A DNA stretch of 64,000 bases from NCBI RefSeq assembly GCF_003432385.1, contig NZ_CP031841.1:1364001-1428000 (forward strand), read 5' to 3'. Under the pieces are notes generated by a model that was given only the letters and a program-made list of their open reading frames with translations, did not search any database and was not told where the DNA came from. Each line of letters begins with the position of its first letter. Positions within the stretch are counted from its first letter, which is position 1. A program made the translations under genes and the position numbers. This stretch comes from Breoghania sp. L-A4 (GTDB lineage Bacteria > Pseudomonadota > Alphaproteobacteria > Rhizobiales > Stappiaceae). Positions 8,650 to 17,848 of this stretch are shown one piece after another.

Positions 8650-9285
8650 CTAAACAGTTCCCCAAAGTTTTAGAGTTTCTGAAAAGAGGTCCCAATTATC
8701 GAGCTTTCTCCAGTTCCGGCTGCAAGAGTATCCAAAATCGACCGCGATATTACGCATTATTTGACTTGGTAAATTCCGACCCATGAGACTGAAGCTTGTC
8801 CCGATATGGCTCTCAACATGCACATAGGATGTCTGCTTATCGTCATATGCGCGCAGATCTGTGAGACATATTTGGTCAACAAGCTTAAATGGTTCCTTCT
8901 CACACAGTTTTAACAGCTGTTGCCGAATGAACGGAAGGAAATTTGTCCTCCAAGGCATGATATGCATATGTGCGTGGTTGACACCACACCGATACTCAGA
9001 TGCATCGTATACTCCGTGCTCAAAAGTTATATATCCATTACGATAGAAATTTTTTTTTCGTAGCTCATACAGCAATGTTTTATATGTATCGTTGTTTACT
9101 TCGTAGAACCCGGTACACTGAACTTTGGGAACAATAAGGCAATGACCAGAAGTTATCGGTGAAACAGTCGGCAGAATTGCGAACGCTTCAGTTTCATGAA
9201 CGATGCGATAATCAGTTTTTGCATGTTTGGCTATTGCAATATCAAGGCGCCCGCTTTGTGCCTCATACAGCAGGTTATCAAACAT
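8650..9285 (-). CDS. HIT-domain nucleotide hydrolase/transferase-like protein
   Basis: The 211-residue protein begins MFDNLLYEAQSGRLD and has AFAILPTVSPITSGHCLIVPK near residue 35. The histidine-triad motif is GVNHAHMHIMPW near residue 101, where the middle His of H-x-H-x-H is the nucleophile attacking nucleotide alpha-phosphates. The C-terminal half, with VHVESHIGTSFSLMG, is a second, less clear part. The fold is that of HIT/GalT/Ap4A-phosphorylase proteins. The start has a perfect AAGGAGGTGA Shine-Dalgarno sequence five bases upstream, unusually strong for this window. It is the first gene of a leftward operon with an APH-fold kinase and a ThiL-like kinase, which points to nucleotide or cofactor-nucleotide chemistry. 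Confidence 0.75.
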   Translation of the reverse strand: MFDNLLYEAQSGRLDIAIAKHAKTDYRIVHETEAFAILPTVSPITSGHCLIVPKVQCTGFYEVNNDTYKTLLYELRKKNFYRNGYITFEHGVYDASEYRCGVNHAHMHIMPWRTNFLPFIRQQLLKLCEKEPFKLVDQICLTDLRAYDDKQTSYVHVESHIGTSFSLMGRNLPSQIMRNIAVDFGYSCSRNWRKLDNWDLFSETLKLWGTV

Positions 9286-9307
9286 TCTTCACCTCCTTGT
9301 AGCTCTG

Positions 9308-9335
9308 ATTATATTCGCTATGTCCTTTATTGAGA
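9308..9335 (-). promoter_or_regulatory. Candidate promoter of the HIT-kinase-ThiL operon
   Basis: On the minus strand TATAAT (9313-9308) is a perfect -10 hexamer, with TTCTCA about 16 bases upstream (9335-9330). It lies 22 bases before the ATG at 9285 and is followed immediately by AAGGAGGTGA, so the leader would be very short. The DNA from here to 9769 is AT-rich, with no supported gene. Confidence 0.45.
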
Positions 9336-9769
9336 ACATCTAGTTTGCTGTTTTTTCCTTGTCGACATCATCATAGTTTGCAGCGCAATTTTTGCGTGCA
9401 AGCGATCGAAAATTTTTTTGTTTGCGATATGAGGCGGGGCTTGTGTCGCTGTCCGGTTTTTTCCAGTTTATGTATATTTGATCTGTGTTGCTATCGGAGA
9501 AAAATTAATTTTAGACTTACCAGGAAGGGTGCAGTATCAAATAGGAAGACGATTTCTGCTAAGATAGGCTTGCTAAAAATATTGCAATTTGGCTCGTACC
9601 CACAACGAATATACACGCCCCAACGCCGATGCTAAGAAGCTTTGCGCAGTGGATGGCGTATAAAGTTCAGAGCCCGTCGTTCAATGGATGACGAACTAAC
9701 ACCAACTCGCGGCCCAATGCAAGTCTGGCTGCATTGCAACAACAGTCGTTAAGAGGCGGCCATCAACCC

Positions 9770-10120
9770 CTACCTAAAACACCGCACCTCGGCCTCGACC
9801 TGCGCGCGGCGGAGGGTATCGACGGCGGTCTTGGCGAAGGGGGTTTCGCGGAACAGCGCCATCTTCTCGCCGCCGCCGGGAACCTGGCGCATGCGCAGCA
9901 CGGTCTCCGCCATGGAGTAGTCCTCATAGGACAGCAGCGTCGACAGCACGTCGATGCTGCAGGAGCACTCGCGCAGCGCGGTCCGGGTCTGGGCGTTGGC
10001 GGCCATGCAGCCGAACACATAGTCGGCCACCACCTCCGTGGGATAGTCGTTGGCGCGCGCCGCATCCGGCGCGAGCGCCGCCAGACCAAGGGCGGCGGCC
10101 ATGGAGAGCGCAAGCCTCAT
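9770..10120 (-). CDS. Small secreted cysteine-containing protein of the methanol locus
   Basis: The 116-residue protein has a signal peptide ending near ARAND. The mature part has four cysteines (FGCMAAN, ECSCSID, EVRCFR at the C-terminus), suggesting disulfides in the periplasm. I do not recognise a named family. Its ATG overlaps the TGA of the upstream gene (ATGA), so it is the last gene of the leftward accessory operon of the methanol oxidation locus. Its 3' end is repeated at 5717-5768 and, more diverged, at about 4369-4525. The C-terminal RCFR is kept in all three. Confidence 0.75.
   Translation of the reverse strand: MRLALSMAAALGLAALAPDAARANDYPTEVVADYVFGCMAANAQTRTALRECSCSIDVLSTLLSYEDYSMAETVLRMRQVPGGGEKMALFRETPFAKTAVDTLRRAQVEAEVRCFR
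9777..9828. repeat. Right copy of 52-bp direct repeat, inside the 3' end of the intact gene
   Basis: This copy is part of the intact small-protein gene (its last 17 or so codons) and matches 5717-5768 at 50 of 52 positions in direct orientation. An element that integrates into the 3' end of a gene and restores its reading frame would leave exactly this arrangement. Confidence 0.75.
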
Positions 10121-10827
10121 TGGGTGCTCTCCCGCAGCCGGTAGGTCTCGCGCAGCAGCACCTTGTCGCCGCCGGGCTCCGCGGTGGAACTGCCGACCTC
10201 ATAGACGCCGCCGGGCACGCCGGGCGCCAGCGTGAACGAATAGGTCTTGGCGGCGAACGATTCCATCCGCGCCTTGTTCTTGTCCGAAATAAAGGGTTGG
10301 AAGGAGATGCGCGTGGCCTCCAGCGTCTTGCCCTGCCAGTCGATGCTCACGGGGGTTTCCGTGTGATGGCCGGCGGCGGCCATGGCGCGACGGATGACAT
10401 TGCGGAAGTAATGGCTCGAGCCGCCGGTCGAGCGGCCCATCTGGTTCACGTCGCGCTGCAGAAACACCATGACCAGCGGATTGACGGACGTCGAGGTGAT
10501 CGGTCCCACGCTCTGGTTGCGGGTCTGGGTGAACATCGACACGGTGACGTCATAGGTGCGCTCCTCGGCCTTCTCCTTGCGGGCGAAGTCGAGCACCACC
10601 TCGTCATGGAACGGCTTGGGCATGATCGCGCCGGCGAGGTCGTAGTCGTAGACCAGATGCGCGGTGTCGGCCATGCCGGCGAGATGGTCGGTGCCGTAGA
10701 TTCCGGCGGCGGCCGAATTCGGCGTCAGCCCCTCGAGCCCTTCCGCGGCGGCCGGTCCTGCGGCCAGCGTGGCGATCAAAGCGGCGAAGGCAACGGTGCG
10801 GCGCAGGGTTTTTTCGAATGCAAACAT
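10117..10827 (-). CDS. Exported protein of the methanol oxidation locus, function unknown
   Basis: The 236-residue protein from ATG 10827 has a clear signal peptide (FEKTLRRTVAFAALIATLAA, cleavage near PAAAEG). The mature domain, with YDVTVSMFTQTRNQSVGPIT and MGRSTGGSSHYFRNVIRRAM, has no catalytic motif that I recognise. It overlaps the next gene by four bases and follows the 213-residue exported protein by two bases, so the three are co-transcribed. Position among PQQ-dehydrogenase accessory genes suggests a periplasmic helper role; that is inference only. The longer frame extending upstream is in the coding space of the next gene and is not used. Confidence 0.75.
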   Translation of the reverse strand: MFAFEKTLRRTVAFAALIATLAAGPAAAEGLEGLTPNSAAAGIYGTDHLAGMADTAHLVYDYDLAGAIMPKPFHDEVVLDFARKEKAEERTYDVTVSMFTQTRNQSVGPITSTSVNPLVMVFLQRDVNQMGRSTGGSSHYFRNVIRRAMAAAGHHTETPVSIDWQGKTLEATRISFQPFISDKNKARMESFAAKTYSFTLAPGVPGGVYEVGSSTAEPGGDKVLLRETYRLRESTQ

Positions 10828-10829
10828 GA

Positions 10830-11471
10830 TCAATCTTCCAGGTAATAGCCGATGGTGCGGCCCAGCGCGAAGGCGCGCTTTTCCAGCAGCACCGGCTGCT
10901 CGCACAGATAGGTGAGGGATTTCTCGCGCTCGTCGAAGATGCGCAGGTCCCAGGTGAGGGCGTCGTCCAGCGTCACGCCGTCGGAGATCTCCGCGTCGCC
11001 GCCGTCCTGCAGTTTGGCGCGATTGTCGCGGATGCGCGCGGCCAGCTCCGCCTGGCGCCTGGCGAAGCGCTTGATGCCGGCGATCAGCGAGGCGCGGTTG
11101 GCATTGATGATGTCGAGCGAACGGCCGAACAATCCCGTCAGCGCCCGGTTGGCGCCCTGGGTGCCCAGCGCCTCGGTCTGCTTTTCGGCGAAGCGCTCGA
11201 CCAGCTTCTCCGCCTCGCTGATCGGCGTGCGCCGCACCGCGATCTTGGACGCCAGCCGGGAGATGTCGAGATTGCCGGCCCACATCTCCGGTTTGGGCTC
11301 CGGCCCCGTCCAGACCTGGGCGGGGGAGATGCGCGGCACCAGCCGCTGGATGCAGGGCCAGTCGGGATCATCGCCCGCGGCCATGGCGGGCAATGAGGTG
11401 AGCAATGCGGCGGCCAGCAGGCCTGCGAGCCGGGCCGGCCGCCGCACCGGGGATGGGCGAAGCAAGCTCAT
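10830..11471 (-). CDS. Exported helical protein of the methanol oxidation locus, function unknown
   Basis: This 213-residue protein carries an Arg-rich signal peptide (RPARLAGLLAAALLTSLPAMAAG). The mature part is predominantly alpha-helical, with KLVERFAEKQTEALG and AELAARIRDNRAKLQDG suggesting coiled-coil or helical-bundle packing. It has two cysteines (DWPCIQRLVP and LTYLCEQPV) that could pair. No catalytic motif is visible. It lies between the cupredoxin-like gene and the 236-residue exported protein in a leftward operon and is likely periplasmic. Confidence 0.7.
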   Translation of the reverse strand: MSLLRPSPVRRPARLAGLLAAALLTSLPAMAAGDDPDWPCIQRLVPRISPAQVWTGPEPKPEMWAGNLDISRLASKIAVRRTPISEAEKLVERFAEKQTEALGTQGANRALTGLFGRSLDIINANRASLIAGIKRFARRQAELAARIRDNRAKLQDGGDAEISDGVTLDDALTWDLRIFDEREKSLTYLCEQPVLLEKRAFALGRTIGYYLED

Positions 11472-11523
11472 GTGACCGCGCCCAAGGGATTGCGTTGATA
11501 TCGGGTCATTTGTCGATACTGGG

Positions 11524-11955
11524 TCATTTGACGATGAACGTCACCGACGTGCCCTTTTCCTTGAGGCCGCGGGCGTACATCTCGTAGGTGCCGGGCTTGA
11601 TCGGCACGAAGAAGATCTCCGCGGAGCCCTCGTTTTCGAATTCGAGCTCGTAGATCGAGTTGGCCTTGATCTCCATGCCGCCGGCCTCGATCTTGCGCAG
11701 CCAGATGAAATCGAAGAATTCCGGCGCCACGATGGCATATTCCTGAAAGCCGGAACTCTCGATCTCCAGCGAATAGGCCTGGCCGGTGCGCAACTGGTAT
11801 TCCTTCACGGAGACATCGAAGCCGATCGGGTTGGTGCCCAGCACCAGGGTTTCCAGCTCGATCGGCTTGGTGGCGAGATAGCCGTCGGCGCGCGCCGCGG
11901 TCGCGGTGATTGCAAGGGCCGCGGCAATGGCGGCGAGGCGAAGCATGTGTGTCAT
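11524..11955 (-). CDS. Cupredoxin-like periplasmic protein without obvious copper ligands
   Basis: The 143-residue protein has a signal peptide ending TATAARADG, then a beta-rich domain with YSLEIESSGFQEYAIVAPEF and AEIFFVPIKPGTYEMYARG. The latter is the strand-turn pattern of the C-terminal part of cupredoxin folds, where copper ligands (His-Cys-His-Met) normally sit. No His or Cys is present there, so it probably does not bind copper and may be a structural partner or sense something else. A GAGGAAA element precedes the ATG. It follows the beta-propeller gene in the same direction. Confidence 0.65.
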   Translation of the reverse strand: MTHMLRLAAIAAALAITATAARADGYLATKPIELETLVLGTNPIGFDVSVKEYQLRTGQAYSLEIESSGFQEYAIVAPEFFDFIWLRKIEAGGMEIKANSIYELEFENEGSAEIFFVPIKPGTYEMYARGLKEKGTSVTFIVK

Positions 11956-11999
11956 CGGTGAGTTTCCTCTGTAAGCATCGTTTCGGGTGGCGCCGCGGA

Positions 12000-12992
12000 T
12001 CAGGGTTTGATGGCGATGCCCCAGGGGTAGCTGCCGACAGTGATGGATTTGCGTGTCTTGTCCCGCTTCACGTCGATGACGGACACGTCGTTGGAAATGC
12101 CGTTGGAGGCATAAAGCTCGCTCTCGTCGGGCGTGAAGGCGAGCTGCCAGACCCGCTGGCCGACCAGCAGGTAGTCCTCGACCTCGAAGCTCTGCGCGTC
12201 GATCACCGCGACGCGGTTGGCGGGACCGAGAGCCACATAGGCCTTGGAGCGGTCCTTCAGGATGCGGATGCCGACGGGCTGGATGGCTTCGGGCTGCAGG
12301 CCGGGGACGGAGAAGGAAATGGTCTTCTTGATCTCGCGGGTGGCCGCGTCGATGACGGCGACCGTGCCGCCGATCTCCGAACTGACCCAGACCTCCGCGC
12401 CGTCGGCGGTGAACTCCGCGTAGCGCGGCCGCTGGTCGACCAGCACGTTGGCGGTGATCTCGAAGGTCTCAGCGTCGATGAAATGCGCCATGTTGGTGGT
12501 CTCGGACGTGTTGACAATGGTCTTGCCGTCCGGGCTGACGCCCATGCCTTCCGGCTCCACGCCGACCTCGACCTCGTTGATCTGCTTGCTGGTCTCCAGA
12601 TCGATGACGGTGACCAGATTGTCGTCCTCGTTGGCCACATAGAGCCGCTTGCCGTCCGGAGAGATGACCATCAGTTCCGGATCGGGACCCGACGGCAGGG
12701 TGCCGACCGGCTCCAGGCTCTCCGTGTCCAGCACCACGATGTGGTCGTCGTCGGAGGCGCAGACGTAGAGATGCTTGAAGTCCTTGCTCAGCGCGATGCC
12801 GCGCGGGCGGTTGCCGATGGGCACCGTGTTCGTGACCTCGTAGGTCTCGCCGTCGATCACCGAGATGGAGTTGCCCTTCTCGTTGGAGACAAAGATGGTC
12901 AGCGCCTGGGCGCTTGCCACCGGCAGGATCGAGAGCGCCACTGCGCAGAGCAGGCGCATGGCGGTGGTTTGTCTGAGAACTCCGCGTGTCAT
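12000..12992 (-). CDS. PQQ-dependent catabolism-associated beta-propeller protein (YVTN family)
   Basis: The 330-residue protein has a signal peptide (AMRLLCAVALSILPVASAQA) and then repeated YVTN-type blades. Examples are IFVSNEKGNSISVIDGETYE, LYVCASDDDHIVVLDTESLE, LYVANEDDNLVTVIDLETSK and LYASNGISNDVSVIDVKRDK, which give about seven blades. This type (TIGR03866-like) is found next to PQQ-dependent alcohol dehydrogenases and is exported. Its precise role is unknown. It lies downstream of the periplasmic binding protein gene and upstream of the cupredoxin-like gene, in the same direction. Confidence 0.85.
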   Translation of the reverse strand: MTRGVLRQTTAMRLLCAVALSILPVASAQALTIFVSNEKGNSISVIDGETYEVTNTVPIGNRPRGIALSKDFKHLYVCASDDDHIVVLDTESLEPVGTLPSGPDPELMVISPDGKRLYVANEDDNLVTVIDLETSKQINEVEVGVEPEGMGVSPDGKTIVNTSETTNMAHFIDAETFEITANVLVDQRPRYAEFTADGAEVWVSSEIGGTVAVIDAATREIKKTISFSVPGLQPEAIQPVGIRILKDRSKAYVALGPANRVAVIDAQSFEVEDYLLVGQRVWQLAFTPDESELYASNGISNDVSVIDVKRDKTRKSITVGSYPWGIAIKP

Positions 12993-13122
12993 GTACTGGC
13001 CTTTCCCTGTGTCCGGGTTGCTTGCGCCATGGCAGGGAGACGCTTGTCTCTGGCGGGCACTGGCTGCCGGGTGATGAATTCGGACCGGCGGACGCCGGCC
13101 TGGAGAATGAAATCGACAGTTC

Positions 13123-14355
13123 TCATTCGAGCGCGCATTGGGTTTCCGGCTTGTCGTAGCCGAGGCTGTCGAGGGTCGTGCGCTGGTGCAGAAATCCCGG
13201 CTGCGGCGAGGCGGAGACCAGCACGCGCTTGTTGATCACCAGCACCGGCTGGCGCATCTGCTGGTTCCACGGCCGGAAGCTGAGCCCCGAGCCCTTGAAG
13301 CCGCCGAGCTTGAAATCCTCGGAGCGCAGATAGGCGCGCACATCCGCCGTCCGTGCGTTGCCGACCCGTGTGATCGCCTCGCCGATGGAGCGAACGCCGA
13401 GCCAGGCGCCATAGTCGCGCTCTTCCATCCAGCGGCCGGCGATCTCCGTGAACCGGCGCTGGAACTGGGTGGATCCCCATTGCTCCTGCACCCGATGCCA
13501 GGAGGAGGCCGACAGGCCCTGGGTGCCGACCACCGGGCGGGGCAGATAGGTGTTGTAGGGCAGGTACTCGCCAAACACCTCGTTCTCGTCGGCGACCATC
13601 AGCACGTCATGCTCGCCGCCTTCCTGCGTGGCGATGGGCAATTGCCGCTGCACCTGGATGTGGCCGCTGTCGGTGCGCCGGGCGATGGGCGAATAGGCGT
13701 AGGTGTCCTCGGCGACGATTTTCGCGCCGAATTTCTTCGCCGAGCGCCGCGCGGCATCGGCATAAGCCACGTCGTTGGGCTGGGTGCCGGAAAACAGGAA
13801 GATCCGCGACCATTGCTTCCACACCAGGAACTGCACCAGGGCGTCGGTGCGCATGGCGCGGCTGAGCGCGGTGTGAAAGACATTGGGGAAACACAGGCCG
13901 GTGCGCAAATCGTCGTCGCCGACGCGGCCGTTGAAGATCAGGGCGCCGGAGGCGTCGGGGTGTTGCGCCAGCGCCAGAAGATCGGCGCGCGGCAGATCGG
14001 AGATGAAATAGTCGCGCCCCGTGGCGCGCTGTTCGGCGAACACCGCGCCGGCGTCGCCGTCCGCCGGCACCGTGATCTCGATGAGATTGTAGGCGTGGCC
14101 GATGAACTTGCCGGTGGTCTGATTGTCCTTGATCGCCAGCCGCGCGCCCCAGACGCCGGGATCCTCGACCACCGGCTCGATGAAGGACAGCGGCAGCCGC
14201 GGCTCCTCCATGCGCGTCAGGAACACGATGTCGATGGACAGTGGATCGGCCGCGCGCGCTGGGAAGGCGATCACGGCGCAGGCGAGCGCAAGCAGGCAGG
14301 CGCGCAGGGACGGCGCGCGCAGAAATGCCCCGGTTTTCTGGAAACGCTTGGTCAC
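13123..14355 (-). CDS. PQQ-associated ABC transporter substrate-binding protein
   Basis: The 410-residue protein has a signal peptide (LACAVIAFPARAAD) followed by a branched-chain amino-acid-binding-type (periplasmic binding protein I) domain: IDIVFLTRMEEPRLP, WSRIFLFSGTQPND and ADENEVFGEYLPYNTY. It matches the group of substrate-binding proteins consistently encoded with PQQ-dependent alcohol dehydrogenases (TIGR03863 type). The likely partners are the ABC permease and ATPase genes at 21267-22891. The ligand is unknown. It is the first gene of the leftward set, starting opposite adhI. Confidence 0.85.
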   Translation of the reverse strand: MTKRFQKTGAFLRAPSLRACLLALACAVIAFPARAADPLSIDIVFLTRMEEPRLPLSFIEPVVEDPGVWGARLAIKDNQTTGKFIGHAYNLIEITVPADGDAGAVFAEQRATGRDYFISDLPRADLLALAQHPDASGALIFNGRVGDDDLRTGLCFPNVFHTALSRAMRTDALVQFLVWKQWSRIFLFSGTQPNDVAYADAARRSAKKFGAKIVAEDTYAYSPIARRTDSGHIQVQRQLPIATQEGGEHDVLMVADENEVFGEYLPYNTYLPRPVVGTQGLSASSWHRVQEQWGSTQFQRRFTEIAGRWMEERDYGAWLGVRSIGEAITRVGNARTADVRAYLRSEDFKLGGFKGSGLSFRPWNQQMRQPVLVINKRVLVSASPQPGFLHQRTTLDSLGYDKPETQCALE

Positions 14356-15090
14356 TTTTCCTCCCCCGCCTTGCGGACCGCTCTGCCGGCGGTTGTCTGG
14401 TGCAAGGATATCACTGTTATATAGTGCAGGTTTTTTGGCGAGAAAACATAGGCCTAAAGTGCCGGTTGGAGCGCGCGGCGACGTCTCGGAACCGGTCTCC
14501 GGCAGCCCGCTGATATTACAGTAATGTGAGGATTTTTCCTCACGCGCGGCCTTCGTCTCCGTCCGCGCGGCGCGCGTGGCGGCGAACGCACGGACGGAGC
14601 CTGGCGCTCCGTGTCCGGCGTCTGCTCACCGGCGCTGTGCGCATTCCGCCCGCTTGCAGATCAGGCGCTGCCTGTTATTTGTTGCGCAAAAGAGACGCCG
14701 CATCGTGACGGTGCGGGTGCGGATTTGCTAACAGGGGACCGGCCGCATGGCGTTGCGGCGCCGCGCCAGCCTGCTGGAGGTGGGCGGCGCTTCGCCCGCG
14801 CGCCGCGAATGGGCGGGTGCGATGGTGTGCGCCGGACCGTTCCGCGGGCTTTCCGTGGGCGTAAATGAGTACTTTCGGACCATAGAACGGAACCCGAATT
14901 TTCCCGTAAAACCAACAACGCAGGTCTGTCGGCGGGGCGGATTTCCGCAAACCGCGGCATCGCCCGGATGACCTTGGCGAGACAGTTCGAGAAACGCGCT
15001 TTCATGCGCACGGGTGGACCCGCAGCGGCGAGGGCCGATGCAAACCGGCCGGCATGATGTTGGGCAGGATAAACCGAAGGAATATCAGCT
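14356..15090. other. Divergent regulatory region between binding-protein gene and adhI
   Basis: No credible gene is present in these 735 bases. A perfect 7-bp stem with a 4-base loop (GTGAGGATTTTTCCTCAC) lies at 14526-14543 and could be an operator or attenuator-like hairpin. The AT-rich TATCACTGTTATATAGTGCAG at about 14409 is the most promoter-like patch, on the side of the leftward genes. GGAAT at about 15079 may serve as the adhI ribosome binding site. Confidence 0.45.
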
Positions 15091-16203
<1,113 letters not shown>

Positions 16204-16205
16204 TC

Positions 16206-16727
16206 ATGAATGATGTTGCCCTGCGTCCCATCGCGCCGTCTGACGACGGCGCGATGTGGGCCATGCTGCAGCCGGTGTTTTCGGCTGGCGATACCTATGC
16301 GGTTGATCGTGATATCGGCCGCGACGCGGCGCTGGCCTATTGGCGCGGCGGGCACGAGGTGTTCATCGCGGAGGACGGGGCGAAGGACCCGGCCGGGAAC
16401 GGCGCCGCGGCGCTGGGCACCTATTACATCGGCCCCAACCAGAAGGGCGGCGGCGCGCATGTGTGCAATTGCGGGTTTGTGACCGCGGATGCGGCGCGCG
16501 GCCGGGGCGTGGCCCGCAGGATGCTGGCGCATGCGCTGGAGACGGCGCGGGCGCGCGGGTTTCGCGCCATGCAGTTCAACTTCGTGGTGTCCACCAACAC
16601 GCGCGCCATCGCCATCTGGCAGAGCCACGGGTTTGAGATCGTCGGACGCTTGCCGGGTGCGTTCCTGCATCCGCGCGAGGGCTATGTGGACGCGCTGGTG
16701 ATGTATCTGGATCTGACCGAAGCGTAA
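16206..16727 (+). CDS. GNAT family N-acetyltransferase
   Basis: The 173-residue protein shows the acetyl-CoA binding signature VTADAARGRGVARRMLAHAL near residue 92, preceded by GTYYIGPNQKGGGAHVCNCG and followed by TNTRAIAIWQSHGFEIVGRLPG. It begins two bases after the adhI stop and ends 20 bases before fghA, so it is co-transcribed with the formaldehyde genes. The acceptor substrate is unknown; related proteins of this type acetylate amino groups of small molecules or proteins. Its position between adhI and fghA may be only positional. Confidence 0.85.
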   Translation: MNDVALRPIAPSDDGAMWAMLQPVFSAGDTYAVDRDIGRDAALAYWRGGHEVFIAEDGAKDPAGNGAAALGTYYIGPNQKGGGAHVCNCGFVTADAARGRGVARRMLAHALETARARGFRAMQFNFVVSTNTRAIAIWQSHGFEIVGRLPGAFLHPREGYVDALVMYLDLTEA

Positions 16728-16747
16728 GCGAATAAAGGATTTTTTCG

Positions 16748-17593
16748 ATGGAAACCGTTTCCGAGAACCGCAGTTTCGGCGGCGTCCAGGGTGTCTACAA
16801 ACATGCGTCCGAGGTTTGTGCCTGCGACATGACCTTCTCCGTCTACGTGCCGCCGGCGGCCGAGAGCGGACCCGTGCCTGTGGTCTATTATCTCTCGGGC
16901 CTGACCTGCACGCAGGAGAATTTCACCGTCAAGGCCGGCGCCCAGCGCATGGCGGCGGAATGCGGCATGATCGTCGTGGCGCCCGACACCAGCCCCCGGG
17001 GGCCGGGCGTGGCCAATGATGAGGCCTATGATCTCGGTCAGGGCGCGGGCTTTTATGTCGACGCCACACAAGAACCCTGGGCGCCGCACTTCCAGATGTA
17101 TTCCTACATCACCAAGGAACTGCCCAAGCTGGTGGAAGCGGAATTCCCGGTGCGCGCCGGCGCGCGCGGCATTTTTGGGCATTCCATGGGCGGGCACGGC
17201 GCGCTGACCATCGCCATGAGAAACCCCGAGATTTTCACCTCCGTCTCGGCGTTTTCGCCCATCGTCGCCCCCACCAAGGTGCCCTGGGGCCAGAAGGCCT
17301 TCACCGCCTATCTCGGTCCGGATGAGAGCACATGGGCGCAGCACGACGCCTGCGAGCTGGTGCGCGCGCGCGGCTTTCCGACCAAGATCCTGGTGGACCA
17401 GGGCGACGCGGACGGATTTCTCGACGAACAGCTGCAGACCCACCGGCTGATCGACGCCTGCAAGGCGGCGGGGCAGAGCGCCAAGATCCGCATGCAGCCG
17501 GGCTACGATCACTCGTATTTCTTTATCTCGACCTTCATGGAAGACCACCTGCGCCACCACGCGCGGATCCTCAACGGGGTCAATGGCGGATAG
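16748..17593 (+). CDS. fghA: S-formylglutathione hydrolase
   Basis: An alpha/beta-hydrolase of the esterase D family that splits S-formylglutathione into formate and glutathione. The 281-residue length is normal. The nucleophile is S146 in GIFGHSMGGHGAL, the acid is in QGDADGFLDEQLQ and the histidine is in GYDHSYFFIS. PVVYYLSGLTCTQENF forms the oxyanion-hole region. It is the third gene of the adhI-GNAT-fghA operon. No formate dehydrogenase is present in the window. Confidence 0.95.
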   Translation: METVSENRSFGGVQGVYKHASEVCACDMTFSVYVPPAAESGPVPVVYYLSGLTCTQENFTVKAGAQRMAAECGMIVVAPDTSPRGPGVANDEAYDLGQGAGFYVDATQEPWAPHFQMYSYITKELPKLVEAEFPVRAGARGIFGHSMGGHGALTIAMRNPEIFTSVSAFSPIVAPTKVPWGQKAFTAYLGPDESTWAQHDACELVRARGFPTKILVDQGDADGFLDEQLQTHRLIDACKAAGQSAKIRMQPGYDHSYFFISTFMEDHLRHHARILNGVNGG

Positions 17594-17689
17594 CGCGCCG
17601 CGCCCCGAGTGTGTCTTGGGGGCGATCGGGGGATGCGGCCGGTGGCGAAAACCTCCGGCCGTTTTGCGTTGGGGGGCGGCGGGAAGGGC

Positions 17690-17815
17690 CTTTACCTCTC
17701 CCAGGGGGAGAGGTCGGGCGGCACGCCCGGGTGAGGGGTGCAGGCCGCGCCGTATCCCTGAGAGTTTTGGTCCCCTCACCCCAACCCTCTCCCTGAGGGA
17801 GAGGGAGCGGAAAGG
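17690..17815. repeat. Interspersed palindromic repeat, family A
   Basis: CCTCTCCCAGGGGGAGAGG at the left and CCCTCTCCCTGAGGGAGAGGG at the right, with GGGTGAGGGG and CCCCTCACCC between, have the same double-hairpin plan as the copy at 4123-4270. It lies about 100 bases after the fghA stop. Confidence 0.7.
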
Positions 17816-17848
17816 TGGGCGCCTGGAAGGGGCTGGCTTTCGATCAAG

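Noticed and set aside
5769-9776. Integrase inside the direct-repeat-bounded unit
   Set aside because: None of the four genes or the gaps shows recombinase motifs.
11910-13235. 441-codon plus-strand open frame opposite the beta-propeller gene
   Set aside because: The minus-strand genes have signal peptides and YVTN repeats; the plus frame is their antisense shadow.
14526-14543. Terminator at the GTGAGGATTTTTCCTCAC stem
   Set aside because: No T-run follows on either strand and it lies between divergent genes, so an operator or other role is more likely.
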